Assembly: GCA_003151275.1 (NCBI GenBank)
Contig: PLXC01000050.1
Location: 25,765 to 89,764, forward strand
DNA: 64,000 bases
Direction of reading: 5' to 3'
From: Candidatus Melainabacteria bacterium
Lineage (GTDB): Bacteria > Cyanobacteriota > Vampirovibrionia > Obscuribacterales > Obscuribacteraceae
Shown: positions 1-8,459 of the stretch, piece after piece
Layout: each line of letters opens with the position of its first letter
How positions within the stretch are numbered: the stretch's first letter is position 1
Notes under the pieces: generated by a model
Told to the model about the DNA's origin: nothing
The model's input: the letters and a program-made list of their open reading frames with translations, nothing else
The model's database searches: none
Position numbers and translations under genes: made by a program

Positions 1-381
1 GTGAATGCTGTTGCGGCTGTAGACACAACATTGAGCGCAGAAGAGCTGCTCGATATCTGCAAAGACATCGAAAAGCGCCTTGCTGAAATGCACAGCAAAG
101 AGTCGATCTCCAGCAGGCGGCAAGATGGGGAGTTAAGAATTAGGATCATCGACTTGGACATTCTCTTCTTCGGTGATGAAGTTTTGGAAACACCTTATTT
201 GCACGTGCCTCATCTCAATATTGCTGAGCGAGCGTACGCGCTGGTGCCGCTTCTCGAAATTGCGCCAAACTTCGTGCACCCAAGTTTGAACAGAACAGTG
301 ACGCAAATTCATGAAGCCCTTCCCGCTCCAGAGTTAGTATTTTTGTACGGAACTCGTGGAGTCGATCAGAGTCTCGGCTAA
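1..381 (+). CDS. folK: HPPK (folate biosynthesis), 5'-truncated by window edge
   Basis: This is the C-terminal part of 6-hydroxymethyl-7,8-dihydropterin pyrophosphokinase, which transfers pyrophosphate from ATP to the pterin alcohol in cytosolic folate synthesis. The visible 126 residues carry the family signature RIIDLDILFFG (residues 48-58), whose Asp pair binds Mg-ATP, followed by the LHVPHLNIAERAYALVPL block. The opening residues NAVAAVDTTLSAEELLD match an internal strand of the fold, so the GTG at base 1 is not the real start; the N-terminal pterin-binding part lies outside the window. The Arg of the usual GPRxIDLD motif is kept but the GP is not. The next gene, acpS, starts 76 bases downstream on the same strand. 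Confidence 0.88.
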   Translation: MNAVAAVDTTLSAEELLDICKDIEKRLAEMHSKESISSRRQDGELRIRIIDLDILFFGDEVLETPYLHVPHLNIAERAYALVPLLEIAPNFVHPSLNRTVTQIHEALPAPELVFLYGTRGVDQSLG

Positions 382-457
382 GCTCATCCTAAGACCCTGC
401 ATCGACGTTCTCGAATAGGCTATTCTAAATTAGCCGAGCAGCGAAAGGTTGTTTTTG

Positions 458-865
458 ATGGATGCCCTGCCCGTTCAACTCAAAATCGGAACAGATATTT
501 GTTCGGTACAGAGAATCGAAAAAACCTATGCCAGATTTGGAAAGCGTTTTGCCCAGCGAATTTTGACAGATGCTGAAGAAAGATATGTCTTTAGCAGAAC
601 TAGAAACAGCGCCCAACGGTTTGCAGCACGATTTGCGGCCAAAGAGGCGATGTCCAAAGCGCTAGGAACTGGTTGGAATGGCATAGGCTGGAAAGAAGTT
701 GAAGTAACCAGAAGTCCGTCAGGCGAGCCCGGTATCAGGCTGCACGGGCGCGCAGCGATTCTGGCTAAGAAGCTGGGATTGACGCACATCGAGGTGACGT
801 TGAGTCACGAACGAGAATTTGCCACCGCCTTTGTGGTCGCATATGGATCGGAGAGTTCATCTTGA
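458..865 (+). CDS. acpS: Holo-[acyl-carrier-protein] synthase
   Basis: AcpS transfers 4'-phosphopantetheine from CoA to the serine of acyl carrier protein, which activates fatty acid synthesis. The 135-residue product has both family motifs: IGTDICSVQRIE near the N-terminus (metal-binding Asp) and RFAAKEAMSKALGTG in the middle (metal-binding Glu and CoA contact). I chose the ATG at 458 because the purine-rich GCGAAAGG at 441-448 is then at normal distance; the TTG at 449 would leave no spacing. The stop codon overlaps the next start by four bases (TTGA), so translation of the protease gene is probably coupled. Length is normal for the family. Confidence 0.93.
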   Translation: MDALPVQLKIGTDICSVQRIEKTYARFGKRFAQRILTDAEERYVFSRTRNSAQRFAARFAAKEAMSKALGTGWNGIGWKEVEVTRSPSGEPGIRLHGRAAILAKKLGLTHIEVTLSHEREFATAFVVAYGSESSS

Positions 866-3800
866 AGGCGCGCCACTACCTTTGGTGCCTGGCAATCGTC
901 GGAATTATCGGCTTTTCTTTCTATTTGCAAAAATCACCGGAAGTATTCCCGTCTGCCAGTATCGAAATCAAATTGTCGAAGGCTCAGATCTTGCAGCGCT
1001 CGGAAGAGTGGGCGACCCGCTTAGGTTATCACGAGTCAGATAGCATCGAGTCCACCACCTTCGCATACGATGACGACGGTAAAACGTTTCTCGAGTATGA
1101 GCTCGGTTCGATTCAAGCCAATGCGCTCATGAAACAAACAATACCAATTTGGTATTGGTCGACACGCTTTTGCAAGCCATTGAAGCAAGAAGAATTCAGT
1201 TGCTGGATCAGTCCAGACGGTCGACTGGCGGCGTTCGAGCACGGCATGGAAAACGATAGAGAGATGCCGACTGTCACTCACGAAAATGCGCTGAAGCTTG
1301 CGGAGAAGTTTTTGAGTGCCGATGCACAAGTCAGCTTGGACGGTTATAAGTTGATCGAACAAGCATCGATCGTACAGCCGCACCGAACTGATCACAACTT
1401 CACCTGGGAAGATACCCGCGAAGAATGGCATGGAGCAAAGCTCCGGACGCACGTTTATATTAGCGGGTCCACGGTCACTTCCTTCAACCACTATCTGCAC
1501 GTTCCCGACGTCTGGACGCGCAAGTTTAGCAAGCTGCGCTCTTATAACGATGCCCTTGCTGATGCAGCCAGTATTTTCTATGTCGCTCTAAACACTGGAT
1601 CGTTCTTCATATTTATCTGGGCGTTTGCAAACGGCATGATTCGCTGGAGATTCGCCTTAGTCATCGCCACTGTCTACGCCACATTGACAGCTTTGGAAGG
1701 CATCAACGGTCTACCTAGCCAGCTGCATGAGTACGACACGAGCATGCCGTTTGCCGGCTTCAAGTTGTCTCTGGTGATGGGCACCATAACTACTGCTCTG
1801 AGCACCTTTGTCCAAATATTTGTATTAACGGCCTCAGCAGAAGCCCTCTATCGCAGATTCTTTCCTGAAAAAATGGCGATGGAAAAGATTTTCACTAGAG
1901 CCGGACTGCGCGCTCAAAGCACTCTGAACGGGCTAGCCAGCGGCGCTTCAACATTTGGAACGCACTTGGGATGGATTGTACTTTTCTATCTTGCCGGACG
2001 TCCACTTGGTTTATGGTGCCCTCTGGAGGTACAAAATGCAGAGTCACTGAGCTCGACCTTGCCATTTTTCTCCGCACTTCATGTGGGTTTTATTGCTTCG
2101 CTGACGGAAGAATTTACCTATCGCGTCATCGGCTTAATCGCCTTCCAGCGACTTGTTAAAAACTTCTGGTTGGCCAATCTTTTGCAGGCAGCGGCTTGGG
2201 CCTTCATGCACAGCAACTACCCGCAAGAGCCTCCCTATGCGCGCGGCGTTGAACTGACTGTAGTCGGTTTCTTTTATGGAACGATCATGCGCTACTTCGG
2301 CATTCTGCCTTGCATTTTCTCGCACAACATCATCGATACATTCCTCGGTCTGGAACCGCTTTTTGGCTCGACGGTTCCTACCTTGCGTGCCAGTGCCTAC
2401 CTGGCCTTGATTCCCTTCGTCGGAATCGCAGCGGTGGCAATTGGCTTGCGTCTAGCCAAAGGTGAGACTGCTAATCCTGAAGAGATTAGCAATCGAGCAT
2501 TGACGCCAGTCGAAATGGCACCAGCTATGGTCGTAGCAGAAGAACTGGCACCGGTAAGTTTTCACTATAAACCGCTGAAACCAGCGGTGAGAATTAGTTT
2601 GGCCGTTCTTGCAGTAGCCTTCACTTTGCTGCAGTTCTTTTATTTCGTGCCGGCGGTTGGACAAAGCGCCTTGCTTACAGTCACTCGAGAAGCAGCGATA
2701 GCAAAAGCGAAACAATATCTTGAAGCGCACGACGTGCATCTCGATGGTTATTCAGAATCAGCTTCTCTGGTGAAGGGCATCGATGACGAAGAGATGCAGT
2801 ATATATTTGAGAAAGATCGCGGGAAATTAAAAGAGTTTAGCGAAGTGCCAGAGCGACCGCTTATATGGCGGGTTCGGTTCTTCAAGTATTTGGTGCAAGA
2901 AGAGTATTTGGTGCTGTTGGACTCTCGCGGCAAGATGATGTCTATGGGCTTAACCATGCCGGACGACGCGCCTGGAACAAACCTCAAGCAAGAACTTGCG
3001 CAAGCAAAAGTACAATTGTTTCTTGATAAAGAGCACAAAGAGATAACTCCCTACACTTTCGACGATGCAACCGAGCAGAAGCGCGATGCTCGCACAGACT
3101 ACACTTTCCAATTCAAAGTACCTAAATATAAAATTGGTGAGGCGGACTACAAAATAACGACAGAGTGCATAGGCGACAAGGTGAGCGGCTATGACCACAA
3201 TTGGATTCTGCCGGACAAATGGAAATTTGATCGACAGAAGAAACATATTCGAGAGCAAGTATGCCAGTCTATCGTCATTGGACTTTACTTAGTTTTCTCG
3301 ATCGCCATCGTGTGGTGGGCCAAAGGTGTACTCAGGTCGCAAGCGATAATTTGGCGTCCAGCGATCGTGCTCGGATTGATCATGGGACTGTTCAACATTG
3401 TACAAACCGTGAATGGATTTCCTGACTTCTTTACCGACTACGCAACGCAGACACCGCTGGTTTCCTTTTTCGTCGCTGAGGGAGTGAAAACATTCGTCAG
3501 TGCGATATCTTCAGTCGCAATGTACTCAGCGGTGGCCGCCTTTGGACTTGGAGCGCTGCGCTTGCTTTTGCCGACTACCACTGTGGCCTCCATTCTCAAA
3601 ACAACTTTCCTGCCGTCAGACCAGGAGGAAAAAGCAGCAAGTCTAGATATCTGGCTTGACGCCACGATCATCGGATTCGCTGTCGGGCTGGGTCAAAGGT
3701 TCGTCTGGATTATTCTCGGTCAGATTCGCAGTCAGATTTCGCCGACCATCTCAATGGCACCACTAGATAATCTGTGTGGTCTAGCAAATATTCTCAACCC

Positions 3801-4287
3801 CTCAGTGAGCACAGTTATAGATGCAGTCTCGCGGGGAGTGTCACTAATTTTTGCAGCCGCTATTTTGATCGGCATTTACATGAAGTATCTGCGTGGTGCG
3901 CGCAACTATTTCTTGTTTGCTGTGGCAGTCAGCTTTATTTTCCCCAGTCAGGACCGATTCTGGCAAGATTACGTCGTCGACGTGGCCAATTTTCTGCTCA
4001 CGTTTGCCATCGTTTACTTTCTTGTCTCAAAGCTGGCGAGAGAAAATTTGCTGGCCTATTTCCTGGCGGGATTCATCAGCACCATAGTTGGTTCAATGCG
4101 CGTCTTGCTGAAACACGCAGCCGGTCTGTATTTTGATGACCTGGTCTTCATGACCGCCCTGATGATGTCACCCGTGGTTTATGTGATCTACAAGAGAACC
4201 AATCGTCCGAAATTTTTTGGTGGCAAGGCGAAAGCGACAAATATGCAAGCGGCTGAGATGGAAAGCGAGTCTTTAGATCCGCCATGA
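862..4287 (+). CDS. Giant duplicated CPBP-family intramembrane metalloprotease
   Basis: This 1141-residue membrane protein is built as two similar halves. Each has an N-terminal membrane anchor, an extracytoplasmic region of about 200 residues (PepSY-like by general appearance) and a multi-helix membrane block. The first membrane block has the CPBP/Abi (Rce1-like) signature: EEFTYR at residues 416-421, His450 in AFMHSN and His488 in FSHNIIDT, the expected metal and catalytic residues. The second membrane block (from about residue 780) has no EExxxR or paired His motif, so it looks catalytically dead. CPBP members are usually 200-300 residues, so this is an unusual expansion. The start is TTG, overlapping the acpS stop. 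Substrate unknown. Confidence 0.82.
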   Translation: MKARHYLWCLAIVGIIGFSFYLQKSPEVFPSASIEIKLSKAQILQRSEEWATRLGYHESDSIESTTFAYDDDGKTFLEYELGSIQANALMKQTIPIWYWSTRFCKPLKQEEFSCWISPDGRLAAFEHGMENDREMPTVTHENALKLAEKFLSADAQVSLDGYKLIEQASIVQPHRTDHNFTWEDTREEWHGAKLRTHVYISGSTVTSFNHYLHVPDVWTRKFSKLRSYNDALADAASIFYVALNTGSFFIFIWAFANGMIRWRFALVIATVYATLTALEGINGLPSQLHEYDTSMPFAGFKLSLVMGTITTALSTFVQIFVLTASAEALYRRFFPEKMAMEKIFTRAGLRAQSTLNGLASGASTFGTHLGWIVLFYLAGRPLGLWCPLEVQNAESLSSTLPFFSALHVGFIASLTEEFTYRVIGLIAFQRLVKNFWLANLLQAAAWAFMHSNYPQEPPYARGVELTVVGFFYGTIMRYFGILPCIFSHNIIDTFLGLEPLFGSTVPTLRASAYLALIPFVGIAAVAIGLRLAKGETANPEEISNRALTPVEMAPAMVVAEELAPVSFHYKPLKPAVRISLAVLAVAFTLLQFFYFVPAVGQSALLTVTREAAIAKAKQYLEAHDVHLDGYSESASLVKGIDDEEMQYIFEKDRGKLKEFSEVPERPLIWRVRFFKYLVQEEYLVLLDSRGKMMSMGLTMPDDAPGTNLKQELAQAKVQLFLDKEHKEITPYTFDDATEQKRDARTDYTFQFKVPKYKIGEADYKITTECIGDKVSGYDHNWILPDKWKFDRQKKHIREQVCQSIVIGLYLVFSIAIVWWAKGVLRSQAIIWRPAIVLGLIMGLFNIVQTVNGFPDFFTDYATQTPLVSFFVAEGVKTFVSAISSVAMYSAVAAFGLGALRLLLPTTTVASILKTTFLPSDQEEKAASLDIWLDATIIGFAVGLGQRFVWIILGQIRSQISPTISMAPLDNLCGLANILNPSVSTVIDAVSRGVSLIFAAAILIGIYMKYLRGARNYFLFAVAVSFIFPSQDRFWQDYVVDVANFLLTFAIVYFLVSKLARENLLAYFLAGFISTIVGSMRVLLKHAAGLYFDDLVFMTALMMSPVVYVIYKRTNRPKFFGGKAKATNMQAAEMESESLDPP

Positions 4288-4354
4288 ATGGTGACCAAGG
4301 CCGCTTCGAGTGCGCAAGAGGACCTTTGCCCTGACGAATTTTCATGCGCATGAT

Positions 4355-4852
4355 TTAGCGATTCGCGGGAGATTCAGGCTCGGATTTTGCTTGCATCTCC
4401 GGTCCACCCGGATCGTTGCCGAAAGAAAGTGGATTTCGCGGTTCAGCATTATTTAGTGGTTGAACGGGCCTGCCGATTGCCATAGCGATCATCAAGCATT
4501 GATCAACGCGTTCCATCGTCTCATTGGGAAAAGCACCGATTTTGCTGACTAGTAGTGTTTTGGGAATAGTGGCGATAACAGTGCAGTCAATGACGCTGTC
4601 CAAGCGCAAGCCAGCTTCTTTACCTTCTGGCGTGTTCATGGCCACCACGACTTGAGTCGGCTCTCTTCCCGCCCGGGTCGTGTTGCTGGTTAACGGCACG
4701 AGCAAAACATCGTCAAGCCGAGAATTATTGTAGTCATTTGAAATGATCACAGCCGGACGGCGCTTCGTCTGCGTCTGTCCTTCATCTGTCGTGTAAGGAA
4801 AAGATACTAAGACAACGTCGCCTTTCCGGTACTGTGGTGGTCTGGAGGACAT
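4355..4852 (-). CDS. MazF/PemK-family endoribonuclease toxin
   Basis: The 165-residue product begins with the MazF/PemK fold: RKGDVVLVSFPYT, then KRRPAVIISND with the conserved Arg, then DDVLLVPLTSN with the conserved Thr. Family members cut mRNA and are normally held inactive by a small DNA-binding antitoxin encoded just upstream. Here the 148 bases upstream contain no obvious antitoxin gene; the nearest ORF on the strand is the 78-residue hypothetical at 5001-5237. After about residue 130 there is a Pro/Asn/Glu-rich tail of some 35 residues that MazF does not normally have. It could be a toxin with a distant antitoxin, or a domesticated RNase. The family call is firm; activity is inferred. 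Confidence 0.85.
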   Translation of the reverse strand: MSSRPPQYRKGDVVLVSFPYTTDEGQTQTKRRPAVIISNDYNNSRLDDVLLVPLTSNTTRAGREPTQVVVAMNTPEGKEAGLRLDSVIDCTVIATIPKTLLVSKIGAFPNETMERVDQCLMIAMAIGRPVQPLNNAEPRNPLSFGNDPGGPEMQAKSEPESPANR

Positions 4853-5000
4853 TTAAGCCTCTAATCGTTAATCGTTTAGTAAATAAGTCGTAAGACCCTC
4901 TAATAATCCATTGTATCAGCCGTAGGATTGTAGGTCTTCAGAAAAACAAAAAGCACAAATAGGGCTCTTGCGAACCCTTGAAGGAAGAAGTCGAGGCGAT

Positions 5001-5237
5001 TTAGGAGTAGATATCGTCCAGAGGATTATATCCTTTAACCATGCCTATACGGGCCAGCATCAAGTTATCACTTCTGCTTGCGCGTTCCGCGATTGGATCG
5101 CGAACTTGCGAATTCCATACGGTGGCAGCGATTTCTCCATAGCATTCCCAACGGCTTTTAGCTGAGATTGCATGATCACCTGAGTCAGACGATAGCGCCT
5201 TAGTCAGACTGTCTTTGTTTGATTGGTTTTCTACCAT
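5001..5237 (-). CDS. Small hypothetical protein upstream of MazF-like toxin
   Basis: A 78-residue polar ORF with no family I recognise. The ATG at 5235-5237 (minus strand) is preceded by AGGGA at good spacing, which is the main support that it is translated; the frame is open further upstream to 5294 but without a better start. It contains charged and Ser-rich stretches and ends in NPLDDIYS. Its place immediately upstream of the MazF-like gene makes it the only positional candidate for an antitoxin, but no DNA-binding motif (AbrB, RHH or HTH) is visible and the 148-base gap is larger than usual for such pairs. Treat the coding call as tentative. Confidence 0.4.
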   Translation of the reverse strand: MVENQSNKDSLTKALSSDSGDHAISAKSRWECYGEIAATVWNSQVRDPIAERASRSDNLMLARIGMVKGYNPLDDIYS

Positions 5238-5420
5238 TTCTAAGTCCCTGTGAGTGAACTTCTGTGAGTGGACCAAATATAACATGCTTTTCAAGAGATA
5301 CGCTCACAAATTTAATGCGAGATTCTCATATTTAAAGAAGCGATGCTACTTCTAATTATCTATACCCGCGTCGACCAAGTTTCTAGACACGGAGAGAGAC
5401 ATTTAATCTAATTTCCGAAT

Positions 5421-5834
5421 CTAATTTCCATTCTTGCCCTCGCCAAAGCGTTCCTTCAAGAACTTGATTGTCTTTTGGGTACCGCCGCCTGGCACGAAAA
5501 TCTCAGAGATGCCCTTCTTGAGCAGGATTTCGCGGTCTTCATCGGGAATCACTCCCCCGCCAAAGACAAGGATATCGTCAATGCCTTGGGCTCTCAGCAG
5601 CTCGACCACCTTAGGAAAAAGCGTCATGTGGGCTCCAGACAGCACGCTCAACCCGATTGCGTCCACGTCTTCTTGAATGGCAGTTTCGACAATTTCTTCA
5701 GGCGAGCGGTGCAGACCCGTGTATACGACTTCCATGCCAGCGTCCCTGAGGGCGCGAGCAACAACCTTTGCGCCGCGGTCATGACCGTCCAGACCGGGTT
5801 TACCAATAAGTACACGAATTTTTTTGCTGACCAT
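5421..5834 (-). CDS. Cobalamin-binding domain of methylmalonyl-CoA mutase type
   Basis: A 137-residue stand-alone B12-binding domain. The signature [10 protein letters not shown] (DxHxxG) near residue 16 supplies the His that coordinates cobalt; [10 protein letters not shown] and [11 protein letters not shown] complete the base-off B12 site. This matches the small subunit, or C-terminal domain, of methylmalonyl-CoA mutase and related acyl-CoA mutases, which isomerise succinyl- and methylmalonyl-CoA. The catalytic large subunit is not in this window, so it must be encoded elsewhere if the enzyme is complete. PccB at 23.3 kb, which makes the mutase substrate precursor, is consistent with a propionate/methylmalonate route. 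The start ATG follows GAAGGA closely. Confidence 0.9.
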   Translation of the reverse strand: MVSKKIRVLIGKPGLDGHDRGAKVVARALRDAGMEVVYTGLHRSPEEIVETAIQEDVDAIGLSVLSGAHMTLFPKVVELLRAQGIDDILVFGGGVIPDEDREILLKKGISEIFVPGGGTQKTIKFLKERFGEGKNGN

Positions 5835-5905
5835 AATCCTTCAAACTAATTGTCTTTGGAGCTTTGCGGAGCACTCTAGGATAGCTCCCAATCAGTATAT
5901 AGGGA

Positions 5906-6409
5906 TTAGGTTTTTTCTTTTAGTTTGAATTCGCTCTGGTGTTTCAGGATGGAGTCAGCTAGTTCAGAGAAATTTTTGATGTCGCGCTTGTTAATCAAAT
6001 AAAAACATCTTTGGCTCTTTAGAATGGCGAATTTGAGCATCGGCGGAGTTTTGAAATACTGGATATCTTCCCATCTCAGCTTCGCCGTCCAAAAAATAGC
6101 CTTCAAAATCAGCTTATCGTTGAGAACCTCAATCTTGTCCACTTCGAAAAGCAGAGGCATGAGAACCGTGGTATCGAGCAGGAATAGTGCCAGGTATGTG
6201 ATCAGTTCATGGATAAGCGAAAAGTGAGCGGCCTTGTTGGCTCGCTCGATGTCACTCATAACGAGAGATATGTTCAGCACCGTCATCAGCACGATCCCGA
6301 AAATGCGAGTGCCGTGCTTCCAACGCGCTCGCTGATAAAGCACCTTTGCTTCGAAAGCAGGCTGAGTAGTCGGAATTTTATCGCTTTTGCTTTTTTTGTC
6401 CTTAGCCAT
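5906..6409 (-). CDS. Two-helix membrane protein with bacterial PH-like domain
   Basis: A 167-residue protein with a Lys/Ser-rich cytoplasmic N-terminus, two hydrophobic segments at about 34-53 and 66-86, and a C-terminal region reading VDKIEVLNDKLILKAIFW, WEDIQYFKTP and CFYLINKRDIKNFSEL. The alternation of short strands and a final helix is what bacterial PH (bPH/YcxB-like) domains look like, but this is recognition by pattern only. No catalytic residues are seen. It stands alone, 71 bases downstream of the B12-domain gene in transcription order. Function unknown; probably a membrane-associated accessory protein. Confidence 0.7.
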   Translation of the reverse strand: MAKDKKSKSDKIPTTQPAFEAKVLYQRARWKHGTRIFGIVLMTVLNISLVMSDIERANKAAHFSLIHELITYLALFLLDTTVLMPLLFEVDKIEVLNDKLILKAIFWTAKLRWEDIQYFKTPPMLKFAILKSQRCFYLINKRDIKNFSELADSILKHQSEFKLKEKT

Positions 6410-6496
6410 TGCCGTTCCAAATTGCCAATGGCCGTATTATCCACCTTTCCTTTGCAAATGATCACCTTCTGCAAATGAGCCTAAAAGCGCATGTCG

Positions 6497-6532
6497 CCCT
6501 TGTTGGAAATACTGTGTTTTTCCAACAAAGGG
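6497..6532. repeat. Inverted repeat (hairpin 1)
   Basis: CCCTTGTTGGAAA pairs with TTTCCAACAAAGGG across a short loop; there is one bulged A in the right arm. The core TTGTTGGAAA/TTTCCAACAA is shared, with one base-pair change, with the hairpin 80 bases downstream. Confidence 0.75.
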
Positions 6533-6577
6533 TAGGTTCGAACTTTCTCACATGCCTTGTATGGCACTACCAATCAG

Positions 6578-6613
6578 AAGTTGTTAGAAAAAAACTTGTT
6601 TTTCTAACAACTT
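6578..6613. repeat. Perfect 15-bp inverted repeat (hairpin 2)
   Basis: AAGTTGTTAGAAAAA pairs perfectly with TTTTTCTAACAACTT around a six-base loop. The core TTGTTAGAAA differs from hairpin 1 by a compensatory G-C to A-T pair, so both arms changed together. The A-run and T-run flanking the loop could work as a weak terminator stem on either strand, but its position between divergent genes argues against that role. Confidence 0.8.
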
Positions 6614-6818
6614 ATTGCCTCACAGAAAATGACACTTTAGCGAGACCGTTGCCTCAAATAGGTCTTTGCAAAGAGTGGATGTTGAAAAGCACAAACCAAG
6701 TCAGCCACAAGGTGGGCATCTTTGAAGCAAGAGGCTATCCTTGGACAGACGACACTTGATACAATTCCTCGCTGATGCCGGTGCAATCGGCAAATTCAAT
6801 TGGCTTACGGTGGTGGTG

Positions 6819-8459
6819 ATGGAAAAGACAAAAATTGCGGATTACCTGTTTAAGAGAATCAAGGAAAGTGGCGTCGACTGCACCTTTGGTATACCAGGTG
6901 ATTTCATCTTGCCGTTGTATGCAGCTCAAGCGAAACTGGGATTGAAGACTGTGGTCATGACCCATGAGCCCTCTGTTGGTTATGCGGCGGATGCGTATGC
7001 GCGCCTCAAGGGTCTCGGAATCGCGATGGTCACCTACGGCGCTGGTGGCTTGAACATGATCAATCCAATTGGACTGGCTTACGCTGAGGAGTCGCCTGTA
7101 ATCGTCCTCAGCGGCAGCCCTGAGACGCGCTATCGTTCGCAAAAACCACAACTGCACCACTGCGTAAAATCGTTTAACACCCAGTACAACGTTTTTGCTG
7201 AAGTAACGGAATCGCAGACAATATTGACAAACCCTGTCACCGCCCAAGAAGACATCGACCGAGTTTTCGACACCACTCAAAAACATTCACGCCCTGGATA
7301 TATCGAAATTCCTCGTGACATGGTCAACTATGAAATCGCTGTCACTGACCGGGCTCCGACATCCGTCGAGTCGCCATCGCCGGCAGTGCACGAAGCGATC
7401 GTGGACATTATCGAGCGCCTCAAAAATGCGCAGAAGCCGGTTATGTTCGTGGGCGTCGAAATTCGCCGCTTCCATCTCAAAGATAAAGTGATAGCCCTTG
7501 CCGAAGCTCTAAACATCCCGGTTGTCACCTCGATTTTAGGGAAAGCTTCTTTTCCTGAAACACATCCAAATTTCATCGGAAATTATTTTGGTCAGTTCGG
7601 AAATCCGAAAGTTCGCGAATATGTCGAGTCATCCGATTGTGTCATTTCGTTGGGGACGGTGTTAACGGAAATGGAAACTGCCGGTTATACAGCCAAACTT
7701 GAGACCGAGAACCTGATTCAATCAACCGCGCGTGAAGTGACGGTCGGCTATCACACTTATCGCGGAGTCGATTTGCGTTCGCTCGTCAATGAATTGCTTT
7801 CGCGAGCAACGAGCAAAGTAAAACCGACAATGCGCTATACAATTCCCTCGATTCCAGGCGAAGACATTTATCCACCAGCCGGTACTAAAGAGTTGACCGT
7901 TGCGGGCATGATCGAGGATTTGAATGGGGTCATGGGCGAGCAATATTCAGTGGTATCAGATGTTGGCGATTGCCTCTATGCAGGCATGAGTCTGAAGACC
8001 GATATTTTTATCGCGCCTGGTTATTATTCGAGTATGGGTTTTGGTGTACCGGCAGGCATTGGTGCTCAAATCGCCAATCCCAAACGTCGTTCCATTATCC
8101 TCGTTGGAGACGGTGGTTTTCAAATGACAGGCATGGAAATTAGCACAGCCGCCAAACTAGGACTGAACCCAATCGTCATCGTCTTCAACAATGCCAGCTA
8201 TGCAATGTTGAGATTCATCGACCAGAAGCGTGACTACTACGACCTGCCTCGGTGGGACTACAGCGCGATTGCCAAAGCAGTAGGTGGCAAAGGTGTGCAG
8301 GCGACGACCAGAGTCGATTTCCAAAAGGCGCTCAGGGACGCAGAAAACAGCGATGGCTTGTTCTTAATCGACGCAGTCATTTCTGAAGATGACATCTCAC
8401 CGACGCTTCGGCGTCTAACGGACCATTTCGGCGCCAAAGTGAAAGCATCAATTTCATGA
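6819..8459 (+). CDS. ThDP-dependent 2-oxoacid decarboxylase (pyruvate/indolepyruvate decarboxylase-like)
   Basis: A 546-residue thiamine-diphosphate enzyme. With the ATG at 6819, the proton-relay Glu falls at residue 50 (MTHEPSVG) and a His-His pair at 113-114 (QLHHC). These are the positions numbered the same way in Zymomonas pyruvate decarboxylase, which supports this start over the TTG at 6741. Asp28 is also kept (GIPGDF). The ThDP/Mg motif GDGGFQMTGM...NN ends at Asn457-Asn458. The active-site Glu that follows NNxGYTxE in pyruvate and indolepyruvate decarboxylases is replaced (NNASYAML, Leu464), so chemistry may differ from simple non-oxidative decarboxylation. The stop overlaps the next start by four bases (ATGA). 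Confidence 0.85.
   Translation: MEKTKIADYLFKRIKESGVDCTFGIPGDFILPLYAAQAKLGLKTVVMTHEPSVGYAADAYARLKGLGIAMVTYGAGGLNMINPIGLAYAEESPVIVLSGSPETRYRSQKPQLHHCVKSFNTQYNVFAEVTESQTILTNPVTAQEDIDRVFDTTQKHSRPGYIEIPRDMVNYEIAVTDRAPTSVESPSPAVHEAIVDIIERLKNAQKPVMFVGVEIRRFHLKDKVIALAEALNIPVVTSILGKASFPETHPNFIGNYFGQFGNPKVREYVESSDCVISLGTVLTEMETAGYTAKLETENLIQSTAREVTVGYHTYRGVDLRSLVNELLSRATSKVKPTMRYTIPSIPGEDIYPPAGTKELTVAGMIEDLNGVMGEQYSVVSDVGDCLYAGMSLKTDIFIAPGYYSSMGFGVPAGIGAQIANPKRRSIILVGDGGFQMTGMEISTAAKLGLNPIVIVFNNASYAMLRFIDQKRDYYDLPRWDYSAIAKAVGGKGVQATTRVDFQKALRDAENSDGLFLIDAVISEDDISPTLRRLTDHFGAKVKASIS

Larger units (their letters stand above)
6410..6818. other. Intergenic region with two related hairpins
   Basis: This is about 400 bases between divergently transcribed genes (PH-like protein leftwards, ThDP enzyme rightwards). 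It has no convincing coding sequence. Its main content is two strong inverted repeats, listed separately. Promoters for both genes should lie here, but no clear -10/-35 pair could be picked out with confidence. Confidence 0.6.

Noticed and set aside
4968..5165. Plus-strand ORF opposite the small hypothetical gene
   Set aside because: No ribosome site or protein-like features; the minus-strand frame has a better start signal.
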